From contig NZ_OZ060393.1 in the NCBI RefSeq assembly GCF_964059135.1, positions 62,001 through 126,000 of the forward strand: a stretch of 64,000 nucleotides of DNA, read 5' to 3'. Both the position numbers and the translations under genes were made by a program. Each line of letters starts with the position of its first letter. Position 1 is the stretch's first letter. Under the pieces are notes generated by a model. The model saw only the letters and a program-made list of their open reading frames with translations. It was not told the origin of the DNA and ran no database searches. Of the stretch, positions 63,565 to 64,000 are shown piece after piece. Source of the stretch: Buchnera aphidicola (Symydobius americanus) (GTDB lineage: Bacteria > Pseudomonadota > Gammaproteobacteria > Enterobacterales > Enterobacteriaceae).

Positions 63565-64000
63565 ATGACAGTAAAAGATATTATATTTGGTTTTTTTAAT
63601 CAGGTTTTTAGTATATTTTTAACGATGAAAAATATTTTTAAGACACGTGAAACGCGTTTATATCCTGATCATTCGATTTATCTTGCTCCTAGATATCGGG
63701 GTCGAATTATATTAACAAAAGATCAAGATGGAAATGATCGATGTGTTGCTTGTAATTTATGTTCTGTTGTTTGTCCTGTTGGTTGTATATCTATTCAAAA
63801 ATCTAAAACAAATTCTGGTCGTTGGATTCCAAAATTTTTTACAATTAATTTTTCACGTTGTATTTTTTGTGGATTATGTGAGGAAGCTTGTCCTACTGCT
63901 GCTATTCAATTAATTCCTGAATTTGAATTAAGTGAATTTAATAGAAAAGACTTAATATATGAAAAAAATAATTTATCTATTTCGGGTTCTGGAAAGTATC
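63565..64000 (+). CDS. nuoI: NADH-quinone oxidoreductase subunit I, 5' part (cut by the right edge)
   Basis: Subunit with two [4Fe-4S] clusters (N6a, N6b). The first 145 codons are in the window (E. coli 180). [16 protein letters not shown] and [19 protein letters not shown] carry all eight cluster cysteines. [18 protein letters not shown] matches E. coli. I chose ATG 63565 ([11 protein letters not shown]. coli MTLKELLVGF) with GGAT upstream; ATG 63553 would add four residues. Confidence 0.95.
   Translation, partial: MTVKDIIFGFFNQVFSIFLTMKNIFKTRETRLYPDHSIYLAPRYRGRIILTKDQDGNDRCVACNLCSVVCPVGCISIQKSKTNSGRWIPKFFTINFSRCIFCGLCEEACPTAAIQLIPEFELSEFNRKDLIYEKNNLSISGSGKY

Noticed and set aside
63728..63913. 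61-codon ORF near the right edge
   Set aside because: It is an out-of-frame shadow inside nuoI, whose own frame has all eight cluster cysteines.

Overview
The window is a very AT-rich, gene-dense stretch of a bacterial chromosome whose proteins are all close relatives of Escherichia coli proteins. The combination points to Buchnera aphidicola, the obligate nutritional endosymbiont of aphids. The supporting signs are strong AT bias, A/T homopolymers inside genes, amino-acid pathways (His, Lys/DAP, aromatic) that feed the host, and the local gene orders fabB-talA-tkt-dapE, dapA-aroC-smrB-his and dnaJ-dnaK-nuo. The identification is inferred from sequence and remembered gene order; the strain is not determined. 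No mobile element, phage gene, CRISPR array or recent transfer was seen.

Layout. 1-3.4 kb: end of rpmB, ppa, pmbA, the RNase P RNA gene rnpB, and rsmI. 3.6-9.2 kb: fabB, talA, tktB, dapE. 9.3-12.1 kb: dapA and aroC on the minus strand, smrB on the plus strand. 12.2-19.3 kb: a complete eight-gene histidine operon hisGDCBHAFI, followed by gnd. 20.9-26.5 kb: metG, tilS, tRNA-Val(GAC), a frameshifted ribE, tyrS, sufA. 26.8-36.5 kb: aroH, a truncated thrS, infC-rpmI-rplT, pheS-pheT, queA, tgt. 36.6-42.1 kb: glyS, glyQ, rplY, tRNA-Pro(GGG), yabI, rsmA. 42.2-50.9 kb: carB, carA, dapB, lspA, ileS on the minus strand. 51.2-54.8 kb: rpsT, then dnaJ and dnaK with a clear sigma-32 promoter. 55-64 kb: the start of the respiratory complex I operon, nuoA to a partial nuoI.

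How the genes work together. dapA, dapB and dapE serve lysine/diaminopimelate synthesis. aroH and aroC bracket the shikimate pathway. talA, tktB and gnd supply erythrose-4-phosphate, pentoses and NADPH, while the his operon uses PRPP. carAB makes carbamoyl phosphate. The rest is translation (six aminoacyl-tRNA synthetases, ribosomal proteins, IF3, rRNA and tRNA modification), protein folding, lipoprotein processing and respiration.

Main points of interest. (1) Two synthetases have independently lost proofreading: ThrRS lacks its whole TGS plus editing half, and the PheRS beta chain has lost every editing-site residue checked, while IleRS keeps its editing residues. (2) Two genes, ribE (A12) and metG (A10 at the natural start), are each one base short in a poly(A) tract, the pattern expected for genes rescued by RNA polymerase slippage. 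(3) rsmI carries A18 and A14 tracts in frame. (4) dnaK has a near-consensus heat-shock promoter. (5) infC keeps the rare ATT start codon.
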